The position numbers and the translations under genes were made by a program. The notes under the pieces were generated by a model that searched no databases, was not told where the DNA came from, and worked only from the letters and a program-made list of their open reading frames with translations. This document shows, one piece after another, positions 8,533 to 17,099 of a stretch of 64,000 nt of DNA. The stretch comes from Frankia sp. RB7 (GTDB lineage: Bacteria; Pseudomonadota; Alphaproteobacteria; Rhizobiales; Xanthobacteraceae). The stretch covers positions 166,378 to 230,377 of the forward strand of contig JAUEPE010000005.1 in NCBI GenBank assembly GCA_030403585.1. Reading direction: 5' to 3'. How positions within the stretch are numbered: the first letter of the stretch is position 1; every line of letters begins with the position of its first letter.

Positions 8533-8740
8533 CATCAAGACGCTCGCCGAGCGCATCGATACGCTGGAGACGCGTCTTGCCTATCAGGACGACACCATCG
8601 AGACGCTGAACCAGACCATCACCGCACAGTGGAAGCAGATCGATGCGCTGACGCGGAGAATCGCAGAGCTCGGCGAGCGGTTACAGCAAGCCGAGACGAG
8701 CGCGCCGGGCCCCACCAATGAGCGCCCGCCGCATTATTGA
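8522..8740 (+). CDS. slyX: SlyX family protein
   Basis: A 72-residue protein predicted to be mostly coiled coil, with the SlyX pattern (ERIDTLETRLAYQDDTIETL, then a second heptad region and a Pro-rich tail ending PPHY). Function is unknown. The GTG at 8522 inside the end of trhO is chosen because it gives the family N-terminus; upstream sequence in this frame is trhO coding sequence read out of frame. It converges with the diguanylate cyclase gene 6 bases away. Confidence 0.88.
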   Translation: MTNDIKTLAERIDTLETRLAYQDDTIETLNQTITAQWKQIDALTRRIAELGERLQQAETSAPGPTNERPPHY

Positions 8741-8746
8741 GCGATA

Positions 8747-10648
8747 TTACTGACCAGATGCCTTCAGCAGGCTCATGACCTCGCCCGACATCATCAGCCG
8801 GTCGCGGCCGGCGGCCTTGGCGGCGTAGAGCGCCCGGTCGGCGGAGTCTACGAGCGATCCTGCGCCTGCGGTGCGCTCGAATGAGGGCCGGCAGGCCGCG
8901 CCGCCGACCGACACGGTGACGCAGGGCGCCACCCCACTGGAGGCATGAATGAGGCCTGCATCGTGGACGGCGCTACGGATCCGCTCGCCGATCCGGGCGC
9001 AGCCGGCGGCATCGGTGTTCGGCAGCAGCATGGCGAATTCCTCGCCGCCGTAGCGGGCTGCGAGATCGCCGGCCCGCTGCATCTCGGTCGCGATGATCTT
9101 TGCTACCACGCGCAGGCAGGCATCACCGGCGGGATGGCCATATTCGTCGTTGTAGGCTTTGAAGTGATCGACGTCGATCATCAGGAGGCCGAGGCTGGAG
9201 CGGTCGCGATAGGCCCGCGCCCATTCTTCCTTCAGCCGGTCGTCGAAGCGGCGGCGGTTGGCAAGCCCGGTGAGACTGTCCTCGATCGCGAGCGTCTCGA
9301 GTCGGGTCTCCAGCTTCTTCTGCTCGGTGATGTCGCGCGAGATCACGACCACGCCCTCGACATGGCCGTTGTCCTTGCGCGTGACGCGCATGGTCGATTC
9401 CAGCCAGACCTCGGATTTCTGCCGGTGCACGTTGCGGTAGGTCATCCGCGCTTCCTCCGTGTCGCCGCGCTTCATGGCGTCGACGATGGCCTGCACATGC
9501 GGCCGGTCCTCCGGATTGATTCCAGCGAGCGCGTCGGTGCCGATCAGCTGATTGGGGCGCCAGCCGACGACCTGGTTGGACGACGGCGAAACGTAGCGCA
9601 GCCGCTCGTCGAGCCCGATGCGGGTGACCATGTCGCTGGAGCCTTCCGCGAGCAGGCGGAAATGCGCCTCTTTCTCGATCAGGGCTGCGGCCATGCGCTG
9701 GCCGCGCTGCAATTGACGCACCAGCACCGCACCGATCACCGCGATCAGCATCACCAGCGCGACCACGTACAGCATGCGGGAGATCGCGGCAGCCCGCCAT
9801 GGCGCCAGCAGTTCGTCCTTGTCGACGGTTGCGAGCAGCACGAGCGGGTAGCGTGGGCTGCGCTTGAAGAAGCTGACGCGCTCGGCGCCGTCCAGCGGCG
9901 ACTTGAAATGATAGGCGCCGCCCGGCCGTTGCAGGCTCGCGTCGCGGAACAGGGGGGTGTCGCCGACATTGCGGCCGACGAATTTTTCGTTGCTCGGGTT
10001 GCGCGCGATGATCATGCCGTCGCCGTACATCAGCGTCACGGAGCTGTTGCGGCCGATCTCGAACTGCTCGTAGAAATGCGACAGATATCTGGAGCCGATG
10101 GCCGCGAGCACCACGCCGCCAAAGCTGCCGTCCGGCTTGTTGAAGCGGCGCGACAGGGTGACGACCCATTCGCCGTCGACGAGGCTCTTCACGGGACGGC
10201 CGACATAGGCCTCGCGCTTGGGCGAGAGCTGGTGGTGGCGGAAGAACGCGTCGTCGCTGAGCGTCGAGGCGATCGTGCCGGGTGAGGTCAGCCAGTTGCC
10301 TTGGTCGTCGATGATGGCGAGGCTGTGGACGCGCTCCATCGCCTTCTTGCGCGCCTCCAGGAGGTTGCGCAGCTTGTTGATCGTAATGGGATCGGCACCG
10401 TCCATCTCCAGCCGGCTGACGACACCGACGACGCCAGAGTCGAGCAGATCGAGGCTGTCCTCGGCATGCTGCGTCAACGAGCGGGCGACGTTCGCCATCT
10501 CGGTTTCGGCGCCCTTGAGCACCGCATCCCGTGCGGCCCATTCACGCCAGCCGCTGACGCCGAGGATCGCCACGCAGGTGAGCACGACGAAGGCCGCCGC
10601 GCGCAACGGCAGGCGGCTCCACCCGGCTCTCTGTGAGGCGACGTTCAT
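8747..10648 (-). CDS. Membrane diguanylate cyclase with Cache, PAS and GGDEF domains
   Basis: A 633-residue sensor that makes cyclic di-GMP. A membrane helix at about residues 15-33 and another near 290-310 bracket a periplasmic Cache-type sensory region. A PAS domain follows (about 325-445, with the IGLDERLRYVSPSSNQV start), then a GGDEF domain (about 455-620). The active site reads GGEEF at 534-538 and an inhibitory RxxD site (RAGD, 525-528) lies five residues before it, so the cyclase should be active and subject to product inhibition. It stands alone, so the regulated process is not evident, although cyclic di-GMP commonly controls polysaccharide production such as that encoded at 35-63 kb. 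Confidence 0.92.
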   Translation of the reverse strand: MNVASQRAGWSRLPLRAAAFVVLTCVAILGVSGWREWAARDAVLKGAETEMANVARSLTQHAEDSLDLLDSGVVGVVSRLEMDGADPITINKLRNLLEARKKAMERVHSLAIIDDQGNWLTSPGTIASTLSDDAFFRHHQLSPKREAYVGRPVKSLVDGEWVVTLSRRFNKPDGSFGGVVLAAIGSRYLSHFYEQFEIGRNSSVTLMYGDGMIIARNPSNEKFVGRNVGDTPLFRDASLQRPGGAYHFKSPLDGAERVSFFKRSPRYPLVLLATVDKDELLAPWRAAAISRMLYVVALVMLIAVIGAVLVRQLQRGQRMAAALIEKEAHFRLLAEGSSDMVTRIGLDERLRYVSPSSNQVVGWRPNQLIGTDALAGINPEDRPHVQAIVDAMKRGDTEEARMTYRNVHRQKSEVWLESTMRVTRKDNGHVEGVVVISRDITEQKKLETRLETLAIEDSLTGLANRRRFDDRLKEEWARAYRDRSSLGLLMIDVDHFKAYNDEYGHPAGDACLRVVAKIIATEMQRAGDLAARYGGEEFAMLLPNTDAAGCARIGERIRSAVHDAGLIHASSGVAPCVTVSVGGAACRPSFERTAGAGSLVDSADRALYAAKAAGRDRLMMSGEVMSLLKASGQ

Positions 10649-10814
10649 GCGGCAGAAATCTCCGATGATCGGAACTTCTGCCGCTTCTGTTATTGAACTC
10701 TGAAGCGCCTGCCGGGATTCGCATTCATCTACGGGTTTTCCCGTACTCCTACGGACCGGGGCATCCGCAGATCACTAACAAGGTCTTAGCAAGCCTATCG
10801 GAAACCGGCGACCG

Positions 10815-11045
<231 letters not shown>

Positions 11046-11057
11046 TTACCCGGGGTC

Positions 11058-11082
11058 AACGCGGCGCAATTGCGCTGGTTCC
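11058..11082 (-). promoter_or_regulatory. Candidate EcfG promoter
   Basis: On the minus strand GGAAC (11082-11078) and CGTT (11061-11058) are separated by exactly 16 bases. The element lies 27 bases upstream of the small protein starting at 11030. It is the second such match in the window, again before a small hydrophilic protein. Confidence 0.6.
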
Positions 11083-11143
11083 CCTGTTCCGCTCGGGCCG
11101 CGCACGGTGTATCAGGAACCCCAACTCTGCGTCAGGACCATTC

Positions 11144-12178
11144 GTGCCCCAGTCTGCGACAAAGCCCTTCATCGACGTGCTCTCCGGCCAGCGGCAAGCC
11201 GTCCCGCCCATGTGGATGATGCGGCAGGCCGGCCGCTATCTGCCGGAGTACCGCGAGGTGCGCGCCAAGGCCGGCGGCTTCCTCGATCTCTGCTTCAATC
11301 CGGAGCTTGCCGCCGAAGTCACGCTGCAACCGATCCGCCGGTTCGGCTTCGATGCGGCGATCATCTTCTCCGACATTCTGGTGATCCCGTACGCGCTCGG
11401 CCGCTCCGTCCGCTTCGAGGTCGGCGAAGGCCCGCGGCTCGAGCCGCTGGATGATCCGGCGAAGGTCAAGACGCTCGCCGCGCAGGCCGACTTCGGCAAG
11501 CTCAATCCGGTGTTCGAGGCGCTCAAGCTCGTGCGCGGCGCGCTCGATCCGAAGATTGCGCTGATCGGCTTCTGCGGCGCGCCGTGGACGGTTGCGACCT
11601 ACATGGTCGCGGGCGAGGGCACGCCGGACCAGGCGCCGGCACGGATGATGGCCTATCGGCATCCGGACGCATTCGCGAAAATCATCGACGTGCTGGTCGA
11701 GAACTCGATCCAATATCTGCTGGCGCAGTTAGACTCTGGCGCCAATGGCCTGCAGATTTTCGACACATGGGCCGGCGTGCTGCCGCCGGCCGAATTCGCG
11801 CGCTGGTCGGTCGAGCCGACGCGGCGCATCGTCGAGGGCGTGCGTGCAAAGGTGCCGGATGCCAAGATCATCGGCTTCCCTCGCGGCGCCGGCGCGCAAT
11901 TGCCGGGTTACGTCGAGGCGACCGGCGTCAATGGCGTCAGCATCGACTGGACTGCAGAGCCCGCCTTCATCCGCGAGCGCGTGCAGTCACGTGTCGCCGT
12001 GCAGGGCAATCTCGATCCGCTGGTGCTGATCACGGGTGGTGCTGCGCTCGACCGCGCGGTCGACAACGTGCTGGCGAATTTTGCGCAAGGGCGCTTCATC
12101 TTCAATCTCGGCCACGGCATCCAGCCGGAGACGCCGATCGCCCATGTCGAGCAGATGCTGAAGCGCGCGAGGGGCTAA
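11144..12178 (+). CDS. hemE: Uroporphyrinogen decarboxylase
   Basis: A 344-residue enzyme that removes four carboxyl groups from uroporphyrinogen III to give coproporphyrinogen III in haem and related tetrapyrrole synthesis. The diagnostic N-terminal motif [17 protein letters not shown] is intact, as are [13 protein letters not shown] and the C-terminal FNLGHGI. Length is normal. The GTG at 11144 is used as start because the conserved sequence begins soon after it. It converges with hemC, separated by about 180 non-coding bases. Confidence 0.95.
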   Translation: MPQSATKPFIDVLSGQRQAVPPMWMMRQAGRYLPEYREVRAKAGGFLDLCFNPELAAEVTLQPIRRFGFDAAIIFSDILVIPYALGRSVRFEVGEGPRLEPLDDPAKVKTLAAQADFGKLNPVFEALKLVRGALDPKIALIGFCGAPWTVATYMVAGEGTPDQAPARMMAYRHPDAFAKIIDVLVENSIQYLLAQLDSGANGLQIFDTWAGVLPPAEFARWSVEPTRRIVEGVRAKVPDAKIIGFPRGAGAQLPGYVEATGVNGVSIDWTAEPAFIRERVQSRVAVQGNLDPLVLITGGAALDRAVDNVLANFAQGRFIFNLGHGIQPETPIAHVEQMLKRARG

Positions 12179-12357
12179 AAAAATCCGGCCGCCTCAGGGA
12201 CGGAAACAAAAGCCGCGAAAACAACCCCATGCACAGTAGAAATCATTGAAGGATTTTGTCTCGCGCGGCTTTGCGCCCGGCAGCGCCGAGGTTTGACACG
12301 TCGGGCAAAACAGGCGCACGGTGGCATCATCCCGATGATCGTGACTTCGGAGTCCAC

Positions 12358-13344
12358 CTAGCGCGGCCGGCTGCGCTCGATGATTTCGGCGGCGCCCTTG
12401 TCCAGCAGATCCAGACCCACGGCACGGCCGAGCTCACGCGGGCGATTAGCGGGGCCTGCGCGTGAAACTTCGATGATGGTGTTGCCGGAGAGATCGAGCA
12501 CGGATGCGGTCAGCGACATCTGATCGCCGGCGATGGTCGAAAAACCCGCCACCGGCGAATTGCAATGACCGTTCAGCACCCACAGCACTTCACGCTCCGC
12601 GTCGGCAGAGGCATGCGCATAGGGATCATCGATCGATGCGAGGATCTGCCGCGTCCCCCAGTCCTGCGCCGCGCATTCGACGGCGACGATGCCCTGCCCT
12701 GCTGCGGGCAGCATTTCGGCCGCAGTGAATTCGTAGGCGATGCGATGAGACAGACCCACGCGATCGAGACCCGAGCGCGCCATGATCAGCGCGTCCGCCG
12801 GCCCGACCGCGCCGCCATCCGGCAGACGTTGCTTCTCGCCATTGTCGAGTTTTCGCACGCGTGTGTCGGCCGCGCCGCGAAAGTGAATGACCTCGATCTC
12901 GGGAAACAGCCGCCGCGCATAGGCCGCACGGCGAACGGCGTTGGTTCCAATTTTAGAACCCTTGCCGCGCGACTGGCGCAGCGCTTCCAGCGTGACGCCA
13001 TTGCGCAGCACCAGCGCATCGCTCGCTGGATCGCGCGACAGCGTGGCGCCGATGACGAGGCCGGGCGTATCCTCGTTACCGGGCATGTCCTTCAGCGAAT
13101 GCATCGCCGCCTGCAATTCGCCCGACAGCACCGCGGCGCGGATCTGCGCCACGAAGGCGCCGCCCTTGCCGCCATGGGGCAGGAGCTTGCTGGTCTGGTC
13201 GAGATCGCCCGTGGTGTCGAACTTGACGATCTCGACATCGAGATTCGGCATGGCGGCGATCAGGCGGCGCGCAATCTCCTCCGTCTGGGCCAACGCCATC
13301 GCGCTCTTGCGGGTGCCGATCTTGAATCGCGTAGCCAAGTCCAA
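12358..13344 (-). CDS. hemC: Hydroxymethylbilane synthase (porphobilinogen deaminase)
   Basis: A 328-residue enzyme that joins four porphobilinogens into hydroxymethylbilane. The IGTRKSAMALAQ start, the active-site HSLKDMP (with the catalytic Asp) and LPAAGQGIVAVE are clear. C261 in LNGHCNSPVAG is in place for the dipyrromethane cofactor, but the surrounding sequence differs from the usual G-G/S-C-x-x-P, so this may be a divergent second copy. The first TTG (13344) lies only two bases after GAGAGG; a second TTG two codons on (13338) has better spacing. hemD is not next to it. A dispersed palindrome lies just upstream. Confidence 0.88.
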   Translation of the reverse strand: MDLATRFKIGTRKSAMALAQTEEIARRLIAAMPNLDVEIVKFDTTGDLDQTSKLLPHGGKGGAFVAQIRAAVLSGELQAAMHSLKDMPGNEDTPGLVIGATLSRDPASDALVLRNGVTLEALRQSRGKGSKIGTNAVRRAAYARRLFPEIEVIHFRGAADTRVRKLDNGEKQRLPDGGAVGPADALIMARSGLDRVGLSHRIAYEFTAAEMLPAAGQGIVAVECAAQDWGTRQILASIDDPYAHASADAEREVLWVLNGHCNSPVAGFSTIAGDQMSLTASVLDLSGNTIIEVSRAGPANRPRELGRAVGLDLLDKGAAEIIERSRPR

Positions 13345-13371
13345 ATCCTCTCAAACGCGGGTCGTTCTTTT

Positions 13372-13420
13372 GAGCATGATCTTATCGGAAAACCGGTCTC
13401 CACTTTTCCAGATCATGCTC
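13372..13420. repeat. 49-bp dispersed palindromic element
   Basis: Outer arms GAGCATGATCT (13372-13382) and AGATCATGCTC (13410-13420) are perfect 11-bp inverted repeats enclosing an AAAACCGG/TTTTCC centre. I know similar GCATGATC...GATCATGC elements as abundant intergenic repeats in Bradyrhizobium and relatives. Only one copy is seen here. It abuts the stop codon of the GMC oxidoreductase and could act as a 3'-end stabiliser. Confidence 0.65.
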
Positions 13421-15045
13421 TACCGCGCATCCTCCAATATCATATCGGAGGCCTTTTCGGCGATCATGATGATCGGCGCGTTGGTGTTCCCCGAGACGAG
13501 GTCCGGCATGATCGAACCGTCGACGACGCGAAGGCCCTCAAGGCCCCTCACCTTCAGCCGCTGGTCTACCACCGCGAGCGCATCATTGCCCATACGACAG
13601 GTCGAGGTCGGATGGTAGATGGTGCTACCGCGCTCGCGGCAATAATCCAGCAACTCGGCGTCCGTGGATACCTTAGCACCGGGATCGTACTCGCTGACCA
13701 CGAACGGCTTCAGCGCCGACGCGTTCAGTATCTTGCGCAGAATCTTGAGGCCTTCGACGTTGGTGGTGCGGTCGGTCTCGGTCGACATGTAGTTGATGCG
13801 GATTTCCGGCGGCACGGTCGGGTCCGCGCTTTTGATGCGCAAGGAGCCACGGCTCTCCGGGCGGAGCTGGCACACTGACGCAGTAAAACCGGAGAAATCA
13901 TGCAGCCTCTCGCCCATCTTGTCGGTCGAGAACGGCAGGAAGTGAACCTGGATGTCGGGCGAAGCCAGCCGCGGATTGGTCTTGAAGAACGCGCCCGCCG
14001 TGCCGGCAGCGATCGTCAGCCAGCCTTTGCGGAACAGCGCGTAGCGCGCGCCGGCGAGCGTGCGGCGGATCGGATTGTTGACGGTGTCGTTCAGCGTGAT
14101 CTTCTGCGAGCAACGCATCACGATGCGGACCTGCATGTGGTCCTGGAGATCGTGGCCAACACCAGCTGCGTCCAGCACGATTTCGATGCCGTGCTTGCGC
14201 AGGAGATCGGCGGGCCCGACGCCCGAGAGCTGCAGGAGCTGCGGCGAGTTGTAGGCGCCGCTCGACAGCACGATCTCCCTGCGGGCACGGGCGCTGCGCA
14301 CATTTGTGCCTTGCCGGTATTCAACGCCAACTGCGCGGCGGCCCTCGAACAGCACGCGCTGGCCGAGCGCTTCGGTTTCGACCTTGAGATTGCTGCGGGT
14401 TTTTGCGGGACCGAGATAGGCTACCGCAGTCGAAGCGCGACGGCCGTTGCGCGTGGTGGTCTGGAACAGGCCGACGCCTTCCTGGGTGGCGCCGTTGAAA
14501 TCAGGATTGTAGGGCAGACCGCTCTCGACGGCGGCGTCGATAAAACCTTTCGACAGCGGATCGGTCACGACCATGTTCGAGACCGGCAGCGGACCGCCAG
14601 TGCCGTGATATTGATCGGCGCCGCGCGACTGGTTCTCGGCCTTCTTGAAATAGGGCAGCACGTCGTCATAGCCCCAGCCGGTATTGCCGAGCTGACGCCA
14701 GCGGTCGTAATCCTCGTGCTGGCCGCGCACATAAAGCAGCCCGTTGATCGAGCTCGATCCGCCCAGCGTCTTGCCCCGCGGCTGGAACACCTGGCGGCCC
14801 TTCAGCTCGGGCTCCGGCTCGGTCTGGTACATCCAGTTGACGGTCTTTTCCTTGAACAGTTTTCCGTAGCCGAGCGGCACGTGGATCCAGATGTTGGAAT
14901 CCTTCGGGCCGGCCTCGAGCAACAGCACGCTGTGCTTGCCGCTCGCCGACAGCCGGTTGGCGAGCACGCAGCCGGCGGAGCCGGCGCCGACGATGATGTA
15001 GTCGAATTCGGGATCTGACGCTGCGAGGGCGGAATTTGCGTTCAT
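13420..15045 (-). CDS. GMC-family FAD-dependent alcohol/choline dehydrogenase-like oxidoreductase
   Basis: A 541-residue flavoprotein with the FAD-binding IIVGAGSAGCVLANRL motif at about residue 15, the GMC signature QPRGKTLGGSSSINGLLYVRG, and the C-terminal YHPTSTCRMG and SGNTNAPIIMIAEKA segments; the His in YHPTSTCRMG is the expected catalytic base region. Family members oxidise alcohols such as choline, aliphatic alcohols or glycol ethers; the substrate is not defined here, and a betA assignment is not supported because no other bet genes are near. It starts with ATG at 15045. Confidence 0.88.
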   Translation of the reverse strand: MNANSALAASDPEFDYIIVGAGSAGCVLANRLSASGKHSVLLLEAGPKDSNIWIHVPLGYGKLFKEKTVNWMYQTEPEPELKGRQVFQPRGKTLGGSSSINGLLYVRGQHEDYDRWRQLGNTGWGYDDVLPYFKKAENQSRGADQYHGTGGPLPVSNMVVTDPLSKGFIDAAVESGLPYNPDFNGATQEGVGLFQTTTRNGRRASTAVAYLGPAKTRSNLKVETEALGQRVLFEGRRAVGVEYRQGTNVRSARARREIVLSSGAYNSPQLLQLSGVGPADLLRKHGIEIVLDAAGVGHDLQDHMQVRIVMRCSQKITLNDTVNNPIRRTLAGARYALFRKGWLTIAAGTAGAFFKTNPRLASPDIQVHFLPFSTDKMGERLHDFSGFTASVCQLRPESRGSLRIKSADPTVPPEIRINYMSTETDRTTNVEGLKILRKILNASALKPFVVSEYDPGAKVSTDAELLDYCRERGSTIYHPTSTCRMGNDALAVVDQRLKVRGLEGLRVVDGSIMPDLVSGNTNAPIIMIAEKASDMILEDAR

Positions 15046-15087
15046 GCGCTACTGTTCTTCTTGTTGGTGTGGCGTTTCCATCTTCAC

Positions 15088-15236
15088 CGACGGGGAGAGG
15101 TCGGATTGCGCCCGGCGATGCGAAGCATCGTCCGTAGCAATCCGGGTGAGGGACCGCAACGGGCAGCTGAGACCATGACCCCTCACCCGGACTGCATCTT
15201 CGATGCAGTCCGACCTCTCCCTATGGGAGAGGTGAT
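15088..15236. repeat. Dispersed intergenic repeat, family B (diverged copy)
   Basis: Non-coding sequence between the GMC gene and tetR with internal complementary blocks (GGGAGAGGTCGGA...GCAATCCGGGTGAGGG against CCCTCACCCGGACTGC...GTCCGACCTCTCCC). It shares the GAGAGGTCGG / TCACCCGG vocabulary with the elements at 15905 and 19487 and can fold as a long hairpin. Confidence 0.6.
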
Positions 15237-15281
15237 CCGACTTCGACGTCAGCACCACAAAACTCGTCTGCATCAGCACAA

Positions 15282-15872
15282 TCATGCGCGGAGACGCAGC
15301 GCCTCGACCAGCGACTTGAACGCACGGGCGTATTCCGCGCCCGCCCTTGCGATATCCGCGCGTCCGGCGCAGGCGACCGCCGCCTCGGTCACCGCGCCGA
15401 GCAGCAGACGCGCCAGCGGCTCGACCGGTTGCTTTGCGATCAGCCCGGCCTCCATCGCCACCGACAGCGCGCGCGGCATCTTGCCGCCAAAGTGTTTTGC
15501 GTCGATCTCGCGCCAGCGCTCCCAGCCGAGCACGGCCGGGCCGTCGCGCAAGATGATCTGGCCGGTCGAGCCCTTGGCAGTGGCGGCAAAATAATGCTGG
15601 GTACCGGCGACCATCGCGGCCAGCACATCCTTCTCCGCGCGCGCCGCGCTGTCGATCTCGACCACGAGATCGCGCGAGACGAGATCGAACACCACTTCGA
15701 ATATCGCCTCCTTGGTTTTGAAATGATGATAGACTGCGCCCTTGGCGATGCCTGCTCCTTCCGCGATCCCGTCCATCGTCGTCGCGGCAAAGCCCTGCGT
15801 CCCGAACAACCGGCGCGCCGCCGTCAGGATCGCCTCGATCGTCGCCGCCCGCCGCTCCGCCTGTTTCGCCAT
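15282..15872 (-). CDS. TetR-family transcriptional regulator
   Basis: A 196-residue repressor with an N-terminal TetR helix-turn-helix (TTMDGIAEGAGIAKGAVYHH at about residues 28-47) and an all-helical ligand/dimer domain. The ATG at 15872 is chosen because AGGAG precedes it; reading further upstream in frame only translates a dispersed repeat. It is divergent from the SnoaL-like gene at 16179, and overlapping palindromes just before that gene are good operator candidates, so it probably represses that gene. The ligand is unknown. Confidence 0.88.
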   Translation of the reverse strand: MAKQAERRAATIEAILTAARRLFGTQGFAATTMDGIAEGAGIAKGAVYHHFKTKEAIFEVVFDLVSRDLVVEIDSAARAEKDVLAAMVAGTQHYFAATAKGSTGQIILRDGPAVLGWERWREIDAKHFGGKMPRALSVAMEAGLIAKQPVEPLARLLLGAVTEAAVACAGRADIARAGAEYARAFKSLVEALRLRA

Positions 15873-15904
15873 GCTGCTCCTGTCTAGCGCAGATTTGGCC
15901 GCGG

Positions 15905-16045
15905 GCTCCTCAACCTCTCCCGCTTGCGGGGGAGGTCGGCGCGAAGCGCCGGGTGGGGCTCTCTCCTCTCGGGGGCTCTTCACTGCGGAGACACCCCCAC
16001 CCCAGCCCTAACCCCAGCCCTCCCCCGCAAGCGGGAGAGGGAGCC
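15905..16045. repeat. Dispersed intergenic repeat, family B
   Basis: A GC-rich foldback element with terminal CTCTCCCGCTTGCGGG and CCCGCAAGCGGGAGAG arms. Its left two thirds match the reverse complement of 19487-19615 (shared blocks include GAGGTCGGCGCG, AGCGCCGGGTG and CTCTCCTCT). It lies between the divergent tetR and SnoaL genes and lengthens the spacer. Confidence 0.75.
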
Positions 16046-16132
16046 GACCTTCTTCGCGGGCACAACTCTATTTGATCTCCTGATGCTCTAATCCAATTCG
16101 GTGCAGCCCACCAGTTGACTTTTCGACTACCG

Positions 16133-16159
16133 GTCGGTATTTACCGACTAACAGTCGGT
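16133..16159. promoter_or_regulatory. Candidate TetR operator: overlapping palindromes
   Basis: Two palindromes share a half-site: GTCGGTA-TT-TACCGAC (16133-16148) and ACCGACT-AAC-AGTCGGT (16143-16159), giving three ACCGAC-type half-sites in 27 bases. They end 19 bases before the SnoaL-like start codon. The sequence style matches known TetR/AcrR operators. Binding there would block transcription of that gene. Confidence 0.65.
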
Positions 16160-16178
16160 TTTAATCGTGAGGTCCACC

Positions 16179-16544
16179 ATGCCGAGCCGTGACATCGTCG
16201 AAGCCTTTGCAAAGCGGCTGGAGAACGGGGAATTTATCGACGCGATCGAGCAGTTCTGCACGCCCGATGCCGCGACCCACGAGAACAACGCCGCGCCGAT
16301 GGTTGGCCGCGACAAGCTCGTTGCCAAGGAGCACGGCGTGCTGGCGGCCTTCAAGGAGGTCAAGGCGGTTCGCGTCGGGCCTAGCCTGATCGAGGGCGAC
16401 CATGTCGCGACGCGCTGGACGTTCAGCTTTACGAATGCCGAAGGTGTGACGCGGACGCTGGACGAGATTGCGTGGCAGACCTGGCGCGGCGATCAGCTGG
16501 TCGAGGAGCGGTTTTACTACGATCCGAAGCAGATGGGGCGGTGA
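16179..16544 (+). CDS. SnoaL-like/NTF2-fold protein
   Basis: A 121-residue protein with the cone-shaped NTF2/SnoaL fold signature: an N-terminal helix (RDIVEAFAKRLENGEFIDAI), a central AATHENNAAPMVGRDKL and a C-terminal strand pair containing ATRWTFSF and RTLDEIAWQTW. Such proteins are small hydrolases, isomerases or uncharacterised ligand binders. The ATG at 16179 follows GTGAGGT; an in-frame GTG at 16167 is less likely. It lies directly downstream of TetR-type operators. Confidence 0.8.
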   Translation: MPSRDIVEAFAKRLENGEFIDAIEQFCTPDAATHENNAAPMVGRDKLVAKEHGVLAAFKEVKAVRVGPSLIEGDHVATRWTFSFTNAEGVTRTLDEIAWQTWRGDQLVEERFYYDPKQMGR

Positions 16545-16569
16545 ACGAGGCGCGCCTTCGCGATCGATT

Positions 16570-17049
16570 TCAGCCTGGCGCGCCCGGCGCGGTCATCGCG
16601 TCGGCGAGCTTGCGCATCAAGCGCACGAGATCCTCGATCTCCTGATCGTCCCAGGTCGAAAACATCCCCCCGACAATTCGTTCACGCGCCCGGTCGACCG
16701 CGTCCGTCATCGCCTTTCCGCTCGGGGTGACGGTGGCTTCGCTGACGCGGCGATCCGCTTCGCTGGCATGGCGCCTGACCAGGCCCAGGCTTTCCAGTTT
16801 CGCGACCTGCCGGCTGACCGTGGTGTAGTCCCGCCCCATGCGATCGGCGAGGTCGACGACTCCGATCGGACCACGCCGCTCGATGCCGACGAGCAGCGGA
16901 AACAGCGCGCGATCGAGCGTTATCCCGGCTTCGCGGATCATCATCTCGTCGCCCTGCCGGCGATTGATGACGCCGATGATGTCGATCAACGCCTCGTGAA
17001 GCGAGCGCACCTGTTTTTTAATATGTGTATTTTGCACCCTTCTTGACAC
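16570..17049 (-). CDS. MarR-family transcriptional regulator
   Basis: A 159-residue MarR protein with the winged helix-turn-helix at about residues 62-103 (VVDLADRMGRDYTTVSRQVA, then the DRR of the wing). MarR repressors usually respond to aromatic or phenolic compounds. The frame opens with GTG at 17049; a second GTG at 17037 is also possible, and there is no ATG before the first helix. It is divergent from a FAD-dependent aromatic monooxygenase, with a 23-bp palindrome between them, which is the classic layout of a repressor and its target. Confidence 0.88.
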   Translation of the reverse strand: MSRRVQNTHIKKQVRSLHEALIDIIGVINRRQGDEMMIREAGITLDRALFPLLVGIERRGPIGVVDLADRMGRDYTTVSRQVAKLESLGLVRRHASEADRRVSEATVTPSGKAMTDAVDRARERIVGGMFSTWDDQEIEDLVRLMRKLADAMTAPGAPG

Positions 17050-17067
17050 TCTACCTGCCCTCCGCCT

Positions 17068-17090
17068 AATGTGTGCATATTACACACATT
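17068..17090. promoter_or_regulatory. Candidate MarR operator
   Basis: A 23-bp palindrome with perfect 8-bp arms AATGTGTG and CACACATT around a 7-base AT-rich centre. It ends 9 bases before the monooxygenase ATG at 17100. A weaker related site (GTGTA-TTT-TGCAC, 17025-17037) lies at the start of marR, so both genes could be controlled. Confidence 0.7.
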
Positions 17091-17099
17091 GAGGGTCCC

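Noticed and set aside
12179..12357. The hemE-hemC spacer contains sequence resembling a dispersed repeat I associate with Bradyrhizobium (ACAACCCCATGCACAGTAGA and GACACGTCGGGCAAAACAGG).
   Set aside because: Only one copy is present here and the match is from memory, so it is not listed as a feature.
15872..15983. A 37-residue N-terminal extension of the TetR protein.
   Set aside because: It translates a dispersed repeat; the internal ATG has a proper ribosome binding site and matches the family start.
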